NCBI RefSeq assembly: GCF_024586455.1
Contig: NC_065920.1
Coordinates: forward strand, 10,192,144 to 10,256,143
DNA: 64,000 nt
DNA from: Bactrocera neohumeralis
Lineage: Eukaryota > Arthropoda > Insecta > Diptera > Tephritidae
Direction: 5' to 3'
Position 1 is the first letter of the stretch, and every line of letters begins with the position of its first letter. Of this stretch, positions 23,386 to 35,380 are shown one piece after another. Both the position numbers and the translations under genes were made by a program. The notes beneath the pieces were generated by a model. That model did not search any database and was not told where the DNA came from. It was given only the letters and a program-made list of their open reading frames with translations.

Positions 23386-24200
23386 TAGGGTAGTCGAAAA
23401 AGTCTTTTCGTATTTCTAATCCAACTTCAACTTACTTTTAAGATTTCTTCATAATTTTAAAATTATTAATTTTTTCTTCAAAATCTTCACGATATTTGTT
23501 GGAAATTTGACCTCTTTTTACATTTAGCTTCACTCAAACGACGCATAACACTCAAATAGTATTGCTTGTTGATGGTTTGGCCGGTAGGTAGGAATTCGGA
23601 GTGCACCACACCTCGCTAATCGAAGAAAACTGTCAACATAACTTTGATTTTTGACCTACTTTGGCGTGGTTTTTTCAGCTTCGGCTCAACTGCCACGATA
23701 TTCGGCCAATTGTTCGTCTGTTGCCGGGTCGTAAGCATAAAACCAATACTTATCGTCATTAATAATACGTTTCACGACTACTGGTAGACGGAACGCATTA
23801 TTTTACAGACGTTAACGCGACGCAATTTTTCGTAAAAGTTGACTGATTTTGGAAGAAATCGTGCTTTCATTTTTCTTAGGCTCAAATGATCTTTCAAAGT
23901 GGTTTTTACTAATCCTTTCGGTATTTCAACGATGTCAGTAGAATCTCTCTCAAATGATCTTTCAAAGTGGTTTTTACTAATCCTTTCGATATTCCAACGA
24001 TGCCAGTAGAATCTCTGGCACCAGTTCCTTTATTTTATTCAAAGTTTCGCCAGTCTTCTACCTCCTTCCAAATAATCATTAGCGATGTTAGATTTACCTA
24101 TAACTTGACCTTTGCAATGAACTAAAAATTATTGCCATCAAACTTTGCCAACTCCTAAATATTTGTAAATAAAAGTCCATATTTTTTCGACTATTATTCC
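23386..24200 (-). mobile_element. Chimeric mariner: family-A ends, interior of another mariner lineage
   Basis: The left end is a family-A TIR (GGGTAGTCGAAAAAGTCTTT) with family-A 3' flank; the right end near 24172-24197 is a degraded matching TIR. The interior on the minus strand reads DSTGIVGISKGLVKTTLKDH, FLPKSVNFYEKLRRVNVCK, IINDDKYWFYAYDPATDEQL, VKNQS and VFFDYRGVVHYEFLPTGQTI, then YYLSVMRRLSEA. That is a mariner transposase, but its FFDYRGVVHYEF block differs from family A's WWDWKGIVYYEL. D1 lies in the NDDKYW region; D2, D3 and the C terminus are deleted. Stops and a 68-bp internal duplication are present. Confidence 0.75.
23881..24016 (-). repeat. 68-bp tandem duplication inside mariner transposase
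   Basis: CTCAAATGATCTTTCAAAGT starts at 23881 and again at 23949; the two 68-base copies differ at only a few positions. It duplicates the part of the relic that encodes the second HTH region and adds a frameshift (68 is not a multiple of three). Confidence 0.9.
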
Positions 24201-25535
24201 ACAATACAGAAGTTGCTCTGTTAACACCGGAAGATCGAGAAAGGTCTGTATACTCATGACTTAATGAATTTTGCGCGAAACATTTCTCATAAAGGGAGAC
24301 TTAATAACAACGAAAAGCTCGCTAGACCTATCCACTTTAGGCCAAGGCAATCTTCCAACAGCGCAAAAACTTAGAGTAACCCAGCGCTCCCCAAGTTACG
24401 ACGAAACTCAGCTATGTATCCAGTAGATGAATGCTTGAAGAAAGCGGAGTTCCGAACCGTTCCCATTATATTGAAAGCATCGTGCAGTATCGTGCTTTTT
24501 TTGTCAGCTAAAACCTAAACTCACCGATCTAAACATGGTTAGATCGATTAAATAAGTTATACAACAATAAGCCTTGGTCGGCTAAAGTCCTGATTAGTTT
24601 TGGTAACGAAGAACCGACCGTCTTGGGATTTCTCAGCTTACCAACTCGCCAGCTTCGGCTGTGGTCTGGCACCCTTACTAATGTTATCACACTCGATGCC
24701 ATTAAAATTAAGTCTTAACTCGGCCTGAAAGCAGGGATAGTGAGCCCAGGACTAATATCAGAGTCGATAGTAATTTTTCTGAAAGAACCTCGGCTTGTCA
24801 CAATATTTTGTTTATGTATTACTATTATTTTTTTTATCCTCCTTATAATTGTGAATAATTCCTCAGATCCGCCAAAGACCAGGAAATCTTTCATTCACGA
24901 TGTCTTGTCCCGAACTTTATAGTATATAGAACGTATAGTTCACATCCAGCCGACTCAAAACTATTATATTTTGTAATAGATTTGATGTTTGCGCTCTTTT
25001 TGCGGTTTCCAAAAGAGATTGCCAGGTTCGAAATCAGCGATGAAACCTGATATAGTCGAGCCTATTCACTTAGAGAGCTTTGCAGTATGACAGTATTATT
25101 CCAAACTACTTTAATGATATATTATAAAGTTAGAATCAAAACACCAATGTATTCCTACAATGATATCGAACAAACAGAGACGAAGTTCGGAGGTGGATGA
25201 GGTTGTAATAATATTTGTGTGCCCCAATCGCTCTGTTTGACTTCCTGAAAATTGTTGCTTCAAGGAGAATGAAACAATATTGTGAATTATTTCAAGGTCA
25301 AATTAACGCGAATGTCCACCAAATATGTTTTTCGCTATCCTTTTATATATGGAACATAAGGATATAATGTTCCATCTGCTTTATTAAACGAGGTTTTGTA
25401 GAACATGGCTCTTTCGCATGCTAATTCTTTAATTAGGAATGTACAACTATCTATACATAGCTTTTTATCATCTTTCTCGATGAACGAGGGCTAGCTCAAG
25501 GCTAATATTTATAGTTGTGTGGTTCCAATTAGTCA
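24201..25535. other. Unassigned, probably decayed TE
   Basis: Less AT-rich than true non-repeat DNA nearby and next to a LINE tail. On the minus strand a possible RNase H end (ITLVRVPDHS, near 24690) is seen, which would be opposite in orientation to the LINE tail at 25536. No other motif was confirmed. Confidence 0.3.
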
Positions 25536-25790
25536 TTATGGAGTTGGTTACCATGTGGTAAGGTTGAGAATTTTACCGGATGCCAGTCGTATAATCTGTT
25601 GGGAAGGAGATGACGTAGAAATATTTCACTACTTTCTTCTTGGTTGTCCCATTTTTGCGATATTAAACCTGGGAGCTTAAGCTTTCAGATATCTCGCTGA
25701 GCTGTTGGGAATGGGAGTGATGGATGATAAAAAGATAAGATGCCTTAACAGTATGTATTGCCTTAAGACGTTTAATCTACTTATAAGATC
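25536..25790 (+). mobile_element. LINE 3' coding tail (Cys/His motif)
   Basis: The frame reads RILPDASRIICWEGDDVEIF then HYFLLGCPIFA, and after one stop FRYLAELLGMGV. This matches the conserved tail of RNase H-bearing insect LINEs: C-x-x-C (or C-x-E-x-D-D), E-x-x-x-H-F-L-L-x-C-P-x-F, and an L-x-x-L element. The cysteine/histidine pattern is partly kept (C near WEGDD, H and C in HYFLLGC). 5' truncated; no poly(A) or simple tail identified. Confidence 0.65.
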
Positions 25791-27559
25791 TGACTATAAG
25801 AGTTATGTTTTCTTAATTCACAGAGGACTCTATGTATAGTATATACCATGGTAGTCCAAGTGCAATTCGCGTCTTTTGTATAAATCATTGAACCTATCAT
25901 AAACCCAATATAATCTATACAGTGGCCTCGAAGAAAATGGACCCAAGCATAGAAGAAAAATAGTAAATTTTTAATTATATTTTCTTAAGTTAAGGAAGTA
26001 CTTACCTACATATCTATTCTGCTACAGCTTTGAAGTATTGAAGTAGAGAGGAAATAGTGGTGTTAAGAATAAGCCACAGATAGTTTGGAAAAGGAGAGGC
26101 ATAAGTTCCTTAATGCTATGAAATCGTTCAAAAATTTAATTCTGGCTACCCAAATGTTGACAGTTGGTCAGAAAATTGACGAAACTACTGCTGAAGCGTC
26201 ATGAGTTGACTGCAAACCGACGGTATTTACTTCATGTGCTTTTTTGTTTTTTATACATTTTGTGTGACCACTTGGTGTTGTCGGTGTTGCTGTTGTTGCT
26301 GTATTGCTATGTTCTATTTAAATTGTCTGCTGCCACATTGTGCCATTTGAAATGCATTTGCTAATGGCGAAAGCAAACAAAAGCAGATTGAAGTGGTGTG
26401 CCAAGTGATGTTTGGCGCCGAAGCTGGAAATAAGACAAAACAACAACAAGTAAGACCAAACAACAACAGCGCCAACAAGCGCGGCTGTAGAAAATACACA
26501 GTTATTGACTACAATTGGAGCAAGAGTAGTAGATACACACAAACATAGCGGAGAATTGGCGGCGCTGAGAGTCGAATTTGAGACTTCAAAATATGCGCGT
26601 ATACGAGTACTCATGGCGAGCTAACGAGATCTAACGGTCCGCCAACGCAAAGACTGCCGCTGACTGGCTGGCGCACAAACTGTAGCCAAAGCACCAAACA
26701 CTTCAAACTACTGCGCTGATTGTGGATAACTCTGAAGTACCCAACAGACATACAGACACACTTGAATACTGGCGCACGTGTGTGTGTGTGCCTCGAGGCT
26801 TTTGTTAGCACTGCGAAAAACAAAATGTCACCAGACACGTTAGAAGTCAGTCTTGCTGCTTGTCTCGATGTATGGCCGCACCCTTATATGCACATCCAGC
26901 TGCCTGTCTACTCAGCTCTCCGGGCAACTCTAATGCTCTTTTGCACTTTGTTATTGTTGTTGTAGCTTGTTGCATGCTTCTGTGCTAAGCGCAGACGGCA
27001 AAGTGTCGAAATCATTTTAATTGCTTTCAACAGCGTCAAACGGCAGCAGACGACGCCGGCATTAAGGACATAACGGGAACGACATAGACGAGCGAGAGAT
27101 AATATGAGCGGGCGAAGCTGGTTCGAACGCTTGTGGGGGGTGGTTCGTTGGATAAGTGATTGGATCGATGGTTGGCTAGACGGCTCGCTCTGTTGCCTGA
27201 CTGTCTAGATGGCTGACTGCTTTGCAATCACCAGAGGCGCCCATAATGATAACGAAATGAAGTTTCACACTTTCACATTTTTGTGAGCGTCTGTACGTAT
27301 GTGCCTTATTTCGTGTTTTGAGGAAATTATTGAAAAATTTTACGGATTTTGAATATCATACAATAATATGTTTTATAAATTAAAGCTATTTTACTTGATT
27401 AGGTCTTTTGTATAGTCTTAAACTCTTTGTTAAGCAGGGACCACGGAGTAGGATGAAAATGGACTTGCTTCCTCTCAGTTGTAATTTGTATTACGCATTT
27501 ACTGGGACGACTATTTTGTAAAATTCGGAAATCCTATGAAAATGCTTTGTGGTCACTAA
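25791..27559. other. Non-coding DNA, partly GC-richer
   Basis: 26380-27240 has moderate G+C with CAACAA words and a TG tract near 26780. 27130-27220 is cryptically simple (GGTT, GGCT and GACT words). Overlapping frames on both strands lack domains. Confidence 0.45.
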
Positions 27560-28322
27560 ACAACGCAGAATTTTCACATACTAGCCCGAGGATCGACACA
27601 CCTCTTTGTTGATTTCAAAGCTGCTTTTGACAGCATGAAAAGGAGCTGCCTTCATGCCGCTATGTCTGAATTTGGTATCTCCGTAAAACTAATACGGCTA
27701 CGTAAACTGACGTTAAACACTACAAAGCTCCGTCAGGATCGGGAAGAACCTCTCCGAGTCGTTGTCGCATTCATGGCTTTTAATTTCGTCTATCTTGGAA
27801 CCAGCATTAAAACCAACAACAACGTCAGTCTCGAAATCCAACGCAGAATAACTTTTCCAAAATGTGCTACTCCGAACTGAGTAGGCGATTCTCGACCAAG
27901 AAAGACCTATCTCTACAAGTATCTCATATCCTAGTCCTGCTATATGGAACACATGGACGATGACAACATCTGAGAGAAAGTTTTAGAGAGAAAGTTTCGG
28001 CTGAAGATTTATGGTCCTTTGCGCATTGGAGACGGTTAAGACCGTAGTCAATGGAACGATGATATACGGCGATATCGACATACTTGTAGTTCAGCGAATT
28101 AAGAGACAGCTAGATAATGTCATCCCAATGGATAAAAATACTCGAGCTCTGAAAGTATTCGACGCAGCACCCGGCGGGGGAAGCAAAGGAAGAGGAAAAC
28201 CTCCACTCCGTTGGAAAGACCAGAGAAGGACTTGGCTTCGCTTGGAATCTTCAGTTGACGCCAAACAGCAAAAAGGATAAACGACTGGCCCGCGGTGGTG
28301 CATACATCAATAAAGAAGAAGA
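27560..28322 (+). mobile_element. RTE-like LINE, RT and 3' end with GAA tail
   Basis: Translations give HLFVDFKAAFDSMKRSCLHA-like residues (FVDFKAAFDSMKRSC near 27610), MSEFGISVKLIRL, then FVYLGTSIKTNNNVSLEIQR, ISHILVLLYG, IYGDIDILV and ALKVFDAAPGGGSKGRGKPP then LRWKDQ. This is the reverse-transcriptase finger/palm entry, the region after the YADD motif, and the C-terminal tail of an RTE/BovB-type LINE; the YADD segment itself is deleted. It ends in a short (GAA)n tail (28308-28322). Multiple stops and frameshifts. Related copies: 43740-44110, 53675-55500 and 61490-62830. Confidence 0.8.
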
Positions 28323-28384
28323 AGTCCGAACATAACCTGGAAAGTCTCTTTTCTAAATTCCATTAGACAACGTTTTTGAACGTA

Positions 28385-28640
28385 AGACATAGCCTTTTTG
28401 TATAATATTTATATTTACACTTAAGAAAGTAAAAGGTAGGTGGCGGCCAGATCTGGAGCATCCGTGGGATTCGGAATTAATTTAAAGCCGAGCTCATTCT
28501 GTTTTTTCACAGATTTCATTGACTTCTGAGGTGGTGGAATGTTATGATGAAACAACACTTTCCTTTTTTGCAAATCGGACTGTTTCTTCGCAATTTTATC
28601 GTTCCAACGTTCCAGTGCATTGTTGATGTAGTTTCCGTTT
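28385..28640 (-). mobile_element. Mariner fragment, lineage C (D2-D3 region)
   Basis: One frame on the minus strand reads YINNALERWNDKIAKKQSDL, then QKRKVLFHHNIPP, SMKSVKKQNELGFKLIPNP and DAPDLAATYLLLS. These correspond to the block before D2, D2 itself (L-F-H-H-D-N-A-P, here FHHNIPP with the Asp lost), and D3 (Y-S-P-D-L-A-x-S-D-Y-F-L-F, here degraded). Same lineage as the longer relic at 31335-32530. No TIR seen; fragment only. Confidence 0.75.
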
Positions 28641-31254
28641 TCAAGTTAGGTTAGGTTCGGTAAAAGTACTGGTATTTCGTGAGGTCACGAATAATCCCAC
28701 GTGGGCAGCTAAAAGGTCTCTCCGTTGTGAAACTCAGAACCGACGCAAATCGACAAAGCGCCAAGGCCTGCTGCGGAAAGTGTTTAGATATTTCCATCTC
28801 AACTTTCCCTTTGTAACTTAGACAATTTTTGTCCTCCAAAATCTCTACCCACAACGCGTGAGTGCGTTTCCTATGATTCCGTCGATATGAACCTTTCTAA
28901 GAGCTATTACTTCAATGGACCTTTTACGTGCCATCTTTTCAATAGAGTCGATTAAAATTTTTCCACTTCAAAATAGCGACAACTTTATCATCTAACCAGT
29001 TAATCTTTCTATTTCTGGACATCTAATGAAGCTTGTAGTTCAGCCGGAGAGTTATTGTCTGGACTCCGGTATGAAATGATGGAGCCCTGCCACATGTATA
29101 CGTATTACCACATGTTGGGTTTGTTAAGTTGAACAGATCTTGGCACTGCTCAGGGGTTTTAATTGACAGCGCTTCCGTATATCCAAATATCCCTGAATGA
29201 TACACCAAACAACTTTCTTAGAGATCTTTAAAGTGTCAACAGTTTAGTTAGACTTCAGTAACTGGTCATTCAAAAACGTTTTGTAGATTTATTGGAAAAT
29301 GAAAAATGGTGTTCAACTGACAAGTCTAACTACCAACCATATGGTTTCAATCCTAGCGGCGTCCTCTTGTAGAAACGATATGTACTTTACCAGCTTGGTA
29401 ATTTCTAGACTGAAATTAAACTAGTCCGAAAGAAATGCTTCATTCCATAGCTCTAACTTTAATCTCACACTCTGCAAAGATCATGAAAATACTTTAGCTG
29501 GCCTGCCAACTATACATTCCATCACATGATTTACTTATTACAACTTCCAAAACTTACTATAGCTTCAAGAAGCTCCTTTTTGAACTCGGTTCAACGAACA
29601 CAAACACACACAACTTGTACTTTTAAGAAACTGAAATTGACAAGACAAAAGAAGCATCAGAGTCCACACATACATATGCATGCATAAAAGAAAATCATAC
29701 TCATTTGCTTTGCCGAACGGAAACGGAAACAAAAAAGACCACAGCGCAGAGGCAGTGGCAAAGGCATTTGAATATTTGACGTTTTTGCATGTGTTTTCAA
29801 CCATCGGTTTGGCGGAAATTGTGTTTTTGGCCGCAACAACAACTTAATAAAAGTAAAAGAGGAAAAATCAGATAGCAAGCAGTTAAAAATAGCCAGCAAA
29901 CCGAAATCGCATGTCTATTGCCCATTTGGTGCCTCACAATTGACCGTTTGCCTTTGGTTGAACGCCACCCGATTTTTTCCCGAAGCGATTTGTAAGTTAA
30001 TGTTGTTGTTATTGTGCTTGTTATTTTTTTCTTGTGTGTTATATTTATGGCGCTTTTTGTACGTACTAAACTGCCAAGAAAAATGGTGTTAAACTCTTGT
30101 TGCATGTCTCGTATCGACGGAAATTGCCTGCAAAGTGTCTGTGTCCTCACATCTGGGCTGAAAGTAACCCACATATATAGTACATAAAAATGTATATACA
30201 ATATTTATGACATGATATATTCTGGCAATTTAAGCTATTCAATGACATGCCCGATAAGAGTGAAAATCGGTTGCCGAGATTGCGGCAAAATTATTGGTGT
30301 TCAGTTTAGTTTAAAAAGAAATGAAAAATTTAATATGCCTTGATGGTAAAAAAAACACGTAAGTGCTTATATCATATCAATAATTTCCTCTCGATGCACT
30401 CTAGCTAGTCTAGATCCATACGAGTGCCAGCAAGTATATTTTTTTTGCAAGATATCAAGGATGTTGGTCACATTTGTATTATGTTTTTTCCTTTGGAATA
30501 GAGCAGAAAGGAAAGAATATTTGGTGAATAAGTATTACCCCGGTGTGAAAGAAAACTCATTTACTGTCCTTATGTTTAGTGCAAACCTCCTTTTTCTAGT
30601 AATATGTCATGCTTTTATGAGTGATCCCAAAAAATAAGGATTCGATAGGGATCGCCTCCAAGACCTGATGTATTAAATGTGTTGCTTGGTTGGTTTGGTC
30701 TTTGAGTTTAGTCTGGACCTCCCTTTTCGATTATTATTTTATCCTATCAAAAGTGACAACTAAAAATAGGGGCTTGATAGGATTTGACTACTGGAACAGG
30801 GGTTCTAGAAGTGTTGGTTTAAGTGGGCTTATAAAGATGAGCTACGGATCATATGGGGCTCTGGGCATGCAGCAGTGTGCTTACATGAAACTATAAATTA
30901 ATTCAGTATGACTTCGTCTCTCTCAAATAGCTAGTGAATCTTTTTATTACAGCGCTAATTCCAAAAAATTGAGATTTTTAGTTGGTGGCCGAATCTATCG
31001 TTTAATGAAGATATTTAATTTTGCATATCCACTCCAAAAGAAGTCTATGAGTTAGCTGGAACAGCAACAACATGGTTCTACTTTATCTTCTTCCAATCAG
31101 CTTCTGCAATTGGAATCCGGTGAGATTATTAACCCTATTAGAGACCCTACAATTCGAAAGAGTTTTACCTTGTTGAGTGTTCGCTGAACCGAGTAATATT
31201 TATTAAGGTGGTTCCCTTATTTTTAGTCCTAAACGTTATTGTTAATTTTGCCAC
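28641..31254. other. Unassigned non-coding DNA, partly TE-like
   Basis: 28640-29560 has irregular composition and a TTAGGTTAGGTT word, possibly TE-derived; no motif confirmed. 29560-30240 is host-like with CAACAA and TTGTTG words. 30400-31250 is unassigned. Short frames have no domains. Confidence 0.4.
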
Positions 31255-31315
31255 GAAGTTTTAATACCCAGAAAAAAGCGTCGGAGACTTTATAAAGTAT
31301 ATAACAGGTCAATTA
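31255..31315 (+). mobile_element. INE-1-like fragment
   Basis: AATACCCAGAAAAAAGCGTC then GGAGACTTTATAAAGTATAT is the 5' part of the local INE-like family (compare AAGCGTCGGAGACCCTATAA at 48097). About 60 bases only, directly before a mariner relic. Confidence 0.6.
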
Positions 31316-31334
31316 AAAATTTCCTGGCCTACCA

Positions 31335-32530
31335 TAGTAAAGCAAATTTTTAGGCATAATTAATTTTTTTTTTATTCAACAAAGTTCCTTTCAAGTGTGA
31401 TACATCTTTTGTAGTATGATTTGTTTCTTTGCTTTTCTGTTGTACGATTTATCCTTTGCTTCAAAATAGTCCTCAGTTCCTCCGATAATCTCTTCATTCG
31501 ACGGAAATTTATTCGCATTTTTTTGAGATTTGAGAATAGAAAATAGTCACTGGAGGCCAGATCTGGAGAATACAGTGGGGAAGCAATTCGAGGCCCAATT
31601 CATTGATTTTTTGCTATCGTTTTCACACGGCGAATTGGCTTGTTGAAACAACACTTTCTTTTTCTTCAAATGCGGTCTTTTTTGGCGATGTCCAATAATG
31701 CTATGTATAATAGTAGTCGTTGGTTATGGTCCTTCCTTTTTCAAAGTAGTCAATAAAAACTATTTAATGCGATCCCAAAAGACGTCATAATCTTTCATGC
31801 TTTGGAGTAGCTTCATCTGGCACACTCGTCTGACCGTCGATTGAATTTTGGAGTGAAATGATGAAGCTATGTTTCAGCCATTTTCACATATCGACGTAAA
31901 AATTCGGATTTATTACGCTCGAACATCTCCAAACACTGCTCCCAATCATCAACTCGTGGTTGTTGTTGTTGTAGCGGCAGAAATATGCCGAGTTGACATT
32001 TCTTGCTAAGATACTTGTAAATATCCGGGTCTGTTCTAGTTACGTAGACCTGACTGTTGTGGGAACAGTATCAAGAAGCTCCTTCATCAACTCGACGTTG
32101 GTTTTGGTCAAAGGTGAGTTCGCGCGACACCCACTTCGCACAGAGCTTTCTCATACCCAAATATTCGTGAATGATATGTTGTGCACGTTCAGTTGATATC
32201 TTAAGGGTGCCTGCTATTGCGAACAACTTGACTTTACGATCATCCAAAATAATTTTGTGTACTTTTTTATATGTTTCCGTCGGTAACAACCTCTTTTGGC
32301 CATTCATCATTGCTCATTTCTTTATATCTAAACTGAGCATACCAATCCTTCATGATTGATTTTCCTGTGGCAGTGTCCGGTAACTCGTCATCAAGCAAAA
32401 TTTTTGCTTGACCTGAGTTTTTTCCATCAAAAAGCAATATTATATCAACACCCGAATGGATAAAAAGCATTCTTTTCGCAATAACAAAGGTTGTTTCACT
32501 CAAATCATAATTCACAAAGTAATAATCTGA
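31335..32530 (-). mobile_element. Near full-length mariner, lineage C (degenerate)
   Basis: On the minus strand from 32400 the frame reads LLDDELPDTATGKSIMKDWY, AQFRYKEMSNDEW, PKEVVTDGNI and, after a frameshift, YKKVHKIILDDRKVKLFAIA, GTLKISTERAQHIIHEYLGM, RKLCAKWVSRELTFDQNQRR. After a small insertion it resumes DDWEQCLEMFERNKSEFLRR, then YSPDLASSDYFLFSNLKKM and the C terminus to about 31345. The HTH domains are well kept; D1 is degraded, the D1-D2 segment is poor, and D3 (YSPDLASSDYFLF) is intact. Frameshifts and stops make it a pseudogene. Clear TIRs were not found. Confidence 0.85.
31957..32083 (-). mobile_element. 127-bp CAA-tailed insertion with 11-bp target-site duplication
   Basis: TCATCAACTCG occurs at 31946-31956 and 32084-32094 and bounds 127 bases that interrupt the mariner transposase between its QRRVD and DDWEQ residues. 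Read on the minus strand the insert ends in an imperfect (CAA)n tail (31957-31972 region), as expected for a 3' end copied by target-primed reverse transcription. It is too short to code and is either a SINE or a 5'-truncated LINE end. Its body contains GGTCTACGTAACTAGAACAG and ACCCGGATATTTACAAG. Confidence 0.8.
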
Positions 32531-32771
32531 CAAATGTAGAAATCATACACCTGTTTTGAAGGTTAGGACTAACTAAAAATCATAGGGATTTAGTTCTAGT
32601 AATGTCATCTGGGTCAGGTGAGGGCTTTTCAATCGGTATGTTATGCAAATCATTAGTGTGACCAGCTTATTAGATTTAGCTTTGCCCATCTGTCTTTTAG
32701 TCTGCCTATATATTTGGGGCCTAATACCTTAACTGCTCATTTGTTGCAATATTAAAATATATACGTGTCAT

Positions 32772-32925
32772 AAAAAACTGATCGATCAAACTCAAGTCCT
32801 TGTGTAGGATTTTTTTTTATTTGACGAAGTATGTTCACGAAATTCGGCACAGCAAATTGCCCAAAGCAACACTATAATCTCCGAAAAAATTGTTTCGATC
32901 GAATCACTCTGAACTGCGTCAAGTC
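32772..32925 (+). mobile_element. INE-1-like fragment
   Basis: CTGATCGATCAAACTCAAGT, GTATGTTCACGAAATTCGG and AACACTATAATCTCCGAAAA follow the internal unit of the INE-like family at 48350-48810. Fragment lacking both ends. Confidence 0.65.
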
Positions 32926-33695
32926 CTTCAAGTCCTGGTATGGAAAAGTTTTATCTCAATATAAAATCACTTTACAATTAACAAAATGCAAAACGATAAC
33001 TGCAGTTAACATATGTAAGCATGAGTTAGAAATTCCGACACCTACATACATATGCACAATTAAATATTCTGCAACAACTGCTTTTATTAAAATTCAAACA
33101 ACTGCAGTTCAAAGGCAAGAAGAAAAAACCAAAAAAGAGTGTCCAAATGCAACAACTCCACGTTGGCATGTATGCCAATAATGTAGGAATTTATAACAAA
33201 TTGGAATGCAATACAAACACAGGAGACAGTTGGGTCAGAAGCAGCAGCAACAGGGGAACGGAATAACGCATAGAAGAAGAAGAAGAAGAGCACAACCGTA
33301 CAAACACCACTCAAAGGTAAATACACATGCGCATGTCATACATATATACATACATGCACTTTGGGGCAACTGCAGCGACCAACAGCACTACTCCACCTCA
33401 CACAACTGGCGGGATGATCCGGAAGAACGAGCTGGCACGCCATGAAATGCGGACATCAGGTTTGTTTGCATTGGAATTTGTATTTTCTGATGTTTGACTT
33501 AATACGCATAAAGGACACTTAAGCAAGCAGACGCTGCAGGCGGCCGACTGTTGTCGCCGCACACGCTGGCGTGAGCACAGCGGGGAGGCGAGCGCAGGAT
33601 TATTTGAACGGAGCTGAGCGGATGAAGGGAGTACGAGTTGAAAGTGCAGAGCAAAATTCTATGTTTCACTGTTTTTGCTTGGTTTACGTGTGCTA

Positions 33696-33712
33696 GTGTG
33701 TGTGTGTGTGTA
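33696..33712. repeat. (TG)n microsatellite
   Basis: About eight uninterrupted TG units in GC-richer non-coding DNA. Confidence 0.9.
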
Positions 33713-35224
33713 TGGAGGCTACTTAAGCAAGTGTGTATGTGTGTGCTTGTCGCTGTGTATGCTTAGCTGCCTGCAACATAAAAATGCGAACAATTCAATT
33801 GCGAAAGTACTTTCCGTCACATATACACATACATACACATGAAACAAAGAAAAATATGGCAAATAACACATACATATGCATGGAGGGCTCATACACACGC
33901 ATTTAAGGAAATCTGTATATTTACTTGTCATTTGTTTTTGTTGTTGTTGTATGGATTATTGCACTCATGTAAGCTGGTCGCCTGCTCTCTGCTCTCTAGT
34001 AAGGCTCCGGGTGCGCTTCCAGCTGAAGTACGTCTTCTTTCCGCTTCCATCGTCCGCTCAACCGTGTCCTGCTCACCCGTCTGTCTATTTGCTTAAGCAA
34101 CAAATCGGATGTATTGATGAAGTTGTAGAACCCCACAAATCCTGCTGCTTGTCCTTGCATCCGCTCTGCTTTTCTCCCGCTCGTAAAACTGCTTCTCCTT
34201 TAAGCTGCGCGCTCTGTCGAATTTCACATATTTGACGCTGTGCTGCACTGTTGTCCGCCTTTCACCGCTCGCCGCAAGTGGTCCTCCGCACACACTGTAC
34301 TTGTTGCTTACAGCTTAAGCTTGTTGTTGCTGCTGTTGTTGTGTTACTTCGCTTATTTTGTTAGTGCTGCAATTGACGAGCAGAAATTTACCAATTCGCT
34401 GTCTGTTTACTTAGTGTGTTCGCCTCATTGCCTGTCGTTCCTAGCTACATTTGGCTGTGTCTGTGTTCATGCGTCTCTGTGTGTGTGTGTGCATTGCGCA
34501 TTTATCGAATCACGTGATTTCTTCTCGTTTGTTTGCGTTTCGTATTTTTTCAAATGTAATTTCATCGCTTGGCAAAGCAGTTTGCCGAGGAAAAAGTTAA
34601 GTGAACGCAACAAAAGTTGTTGTTGCAGCAAATATTGGTAATTTGTTGCGGTTTATTGGTGCTTGAGCAAGCGAAGTGCATTTGCGTATTTTCGGAAATC
34701 GTAGCAGCATGTGTATGTGCAGTGTGTTGTTGCAGTCAAATGTACTTTCAATGAGCTACTTATCAATCGTAGTTGGTGCTTAAGTAGTTATTTTTTTGGG
34801 TGTAATCTTAAAAACTTTTTTAAGAGCCTTATTTTTTAACTTAGTGTCACAAATTAAACATTTTTGTGAGTACGCCTGTCGGATTATTCCCAGTTTCGAT
34901 CAACATCAAATTTATTTTTGGGATTATCGTCCTATTTATCATTGTACCTCAACCTTCGGCAGTCATTTACGAACCTCCGAGCATATTTCTGTCATTTAAA
35001 GACCTTTGTTGATGTCTATTAGCTTTTTTGCGTTGGCCTATGATCCCTTCCTTATATCAAATAAATCTATGAACGTGGAAGAAGAAGTTTGAGTAGTCAT
35101 ATACATAGTAATCTACGCAATGCTTTAGAATGGCTGTGCACAGTTTTCTGGAAATTTTACTGAAAAAAAAAATGTTTTCAAAAAGAACACATTGAAAATA
35201 TTTAATTTTGACGTATTTTTCGAA

Positions 35225-35380
35225 AGTGTTGCCACCTTTCGTATAAAGTTATATGGAAAATAATAAAAAATGTGTGACAAAATTGTGTCATTCAACCAAT
35301 ATTTTCGGAATCTATGAATAAATTCTGAAATTTATAGATGTATATTGTAAAATAGGGTTGCCATCTATTGATAAATCCCA
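35225..35380. repeat. Two diverged units related to the 105-bp GTTGCCACCTG repeat
   Basis: GTGTTGCCACCTTTCGTATA (35228) and GGGTTGCCATCTATTGATAA (35355) resemble the units at 40740-41165, at a spacing of about 127. Suggests the repeat is dispersed as well as tandem. Confidence 0.5.

Noticed and set aside
25026..25036. GGTTCGAAATC as a tRNA B box
   Set aside because: No matching A box or cloverleaf pairing nearby; single short motif expected by chance.
29797..30201. 134-codon minus-strand frame
   Set aside because: No recognisable domain; crosses CAACAA and ACAACA tracts; no supporting splice or start context.
34240..34641. 133-codon plus-strand frame
   Set aside because: Leu/Cys/Ser-rich, driven by TTG and TGTG repeats; no signal of a real protein family.
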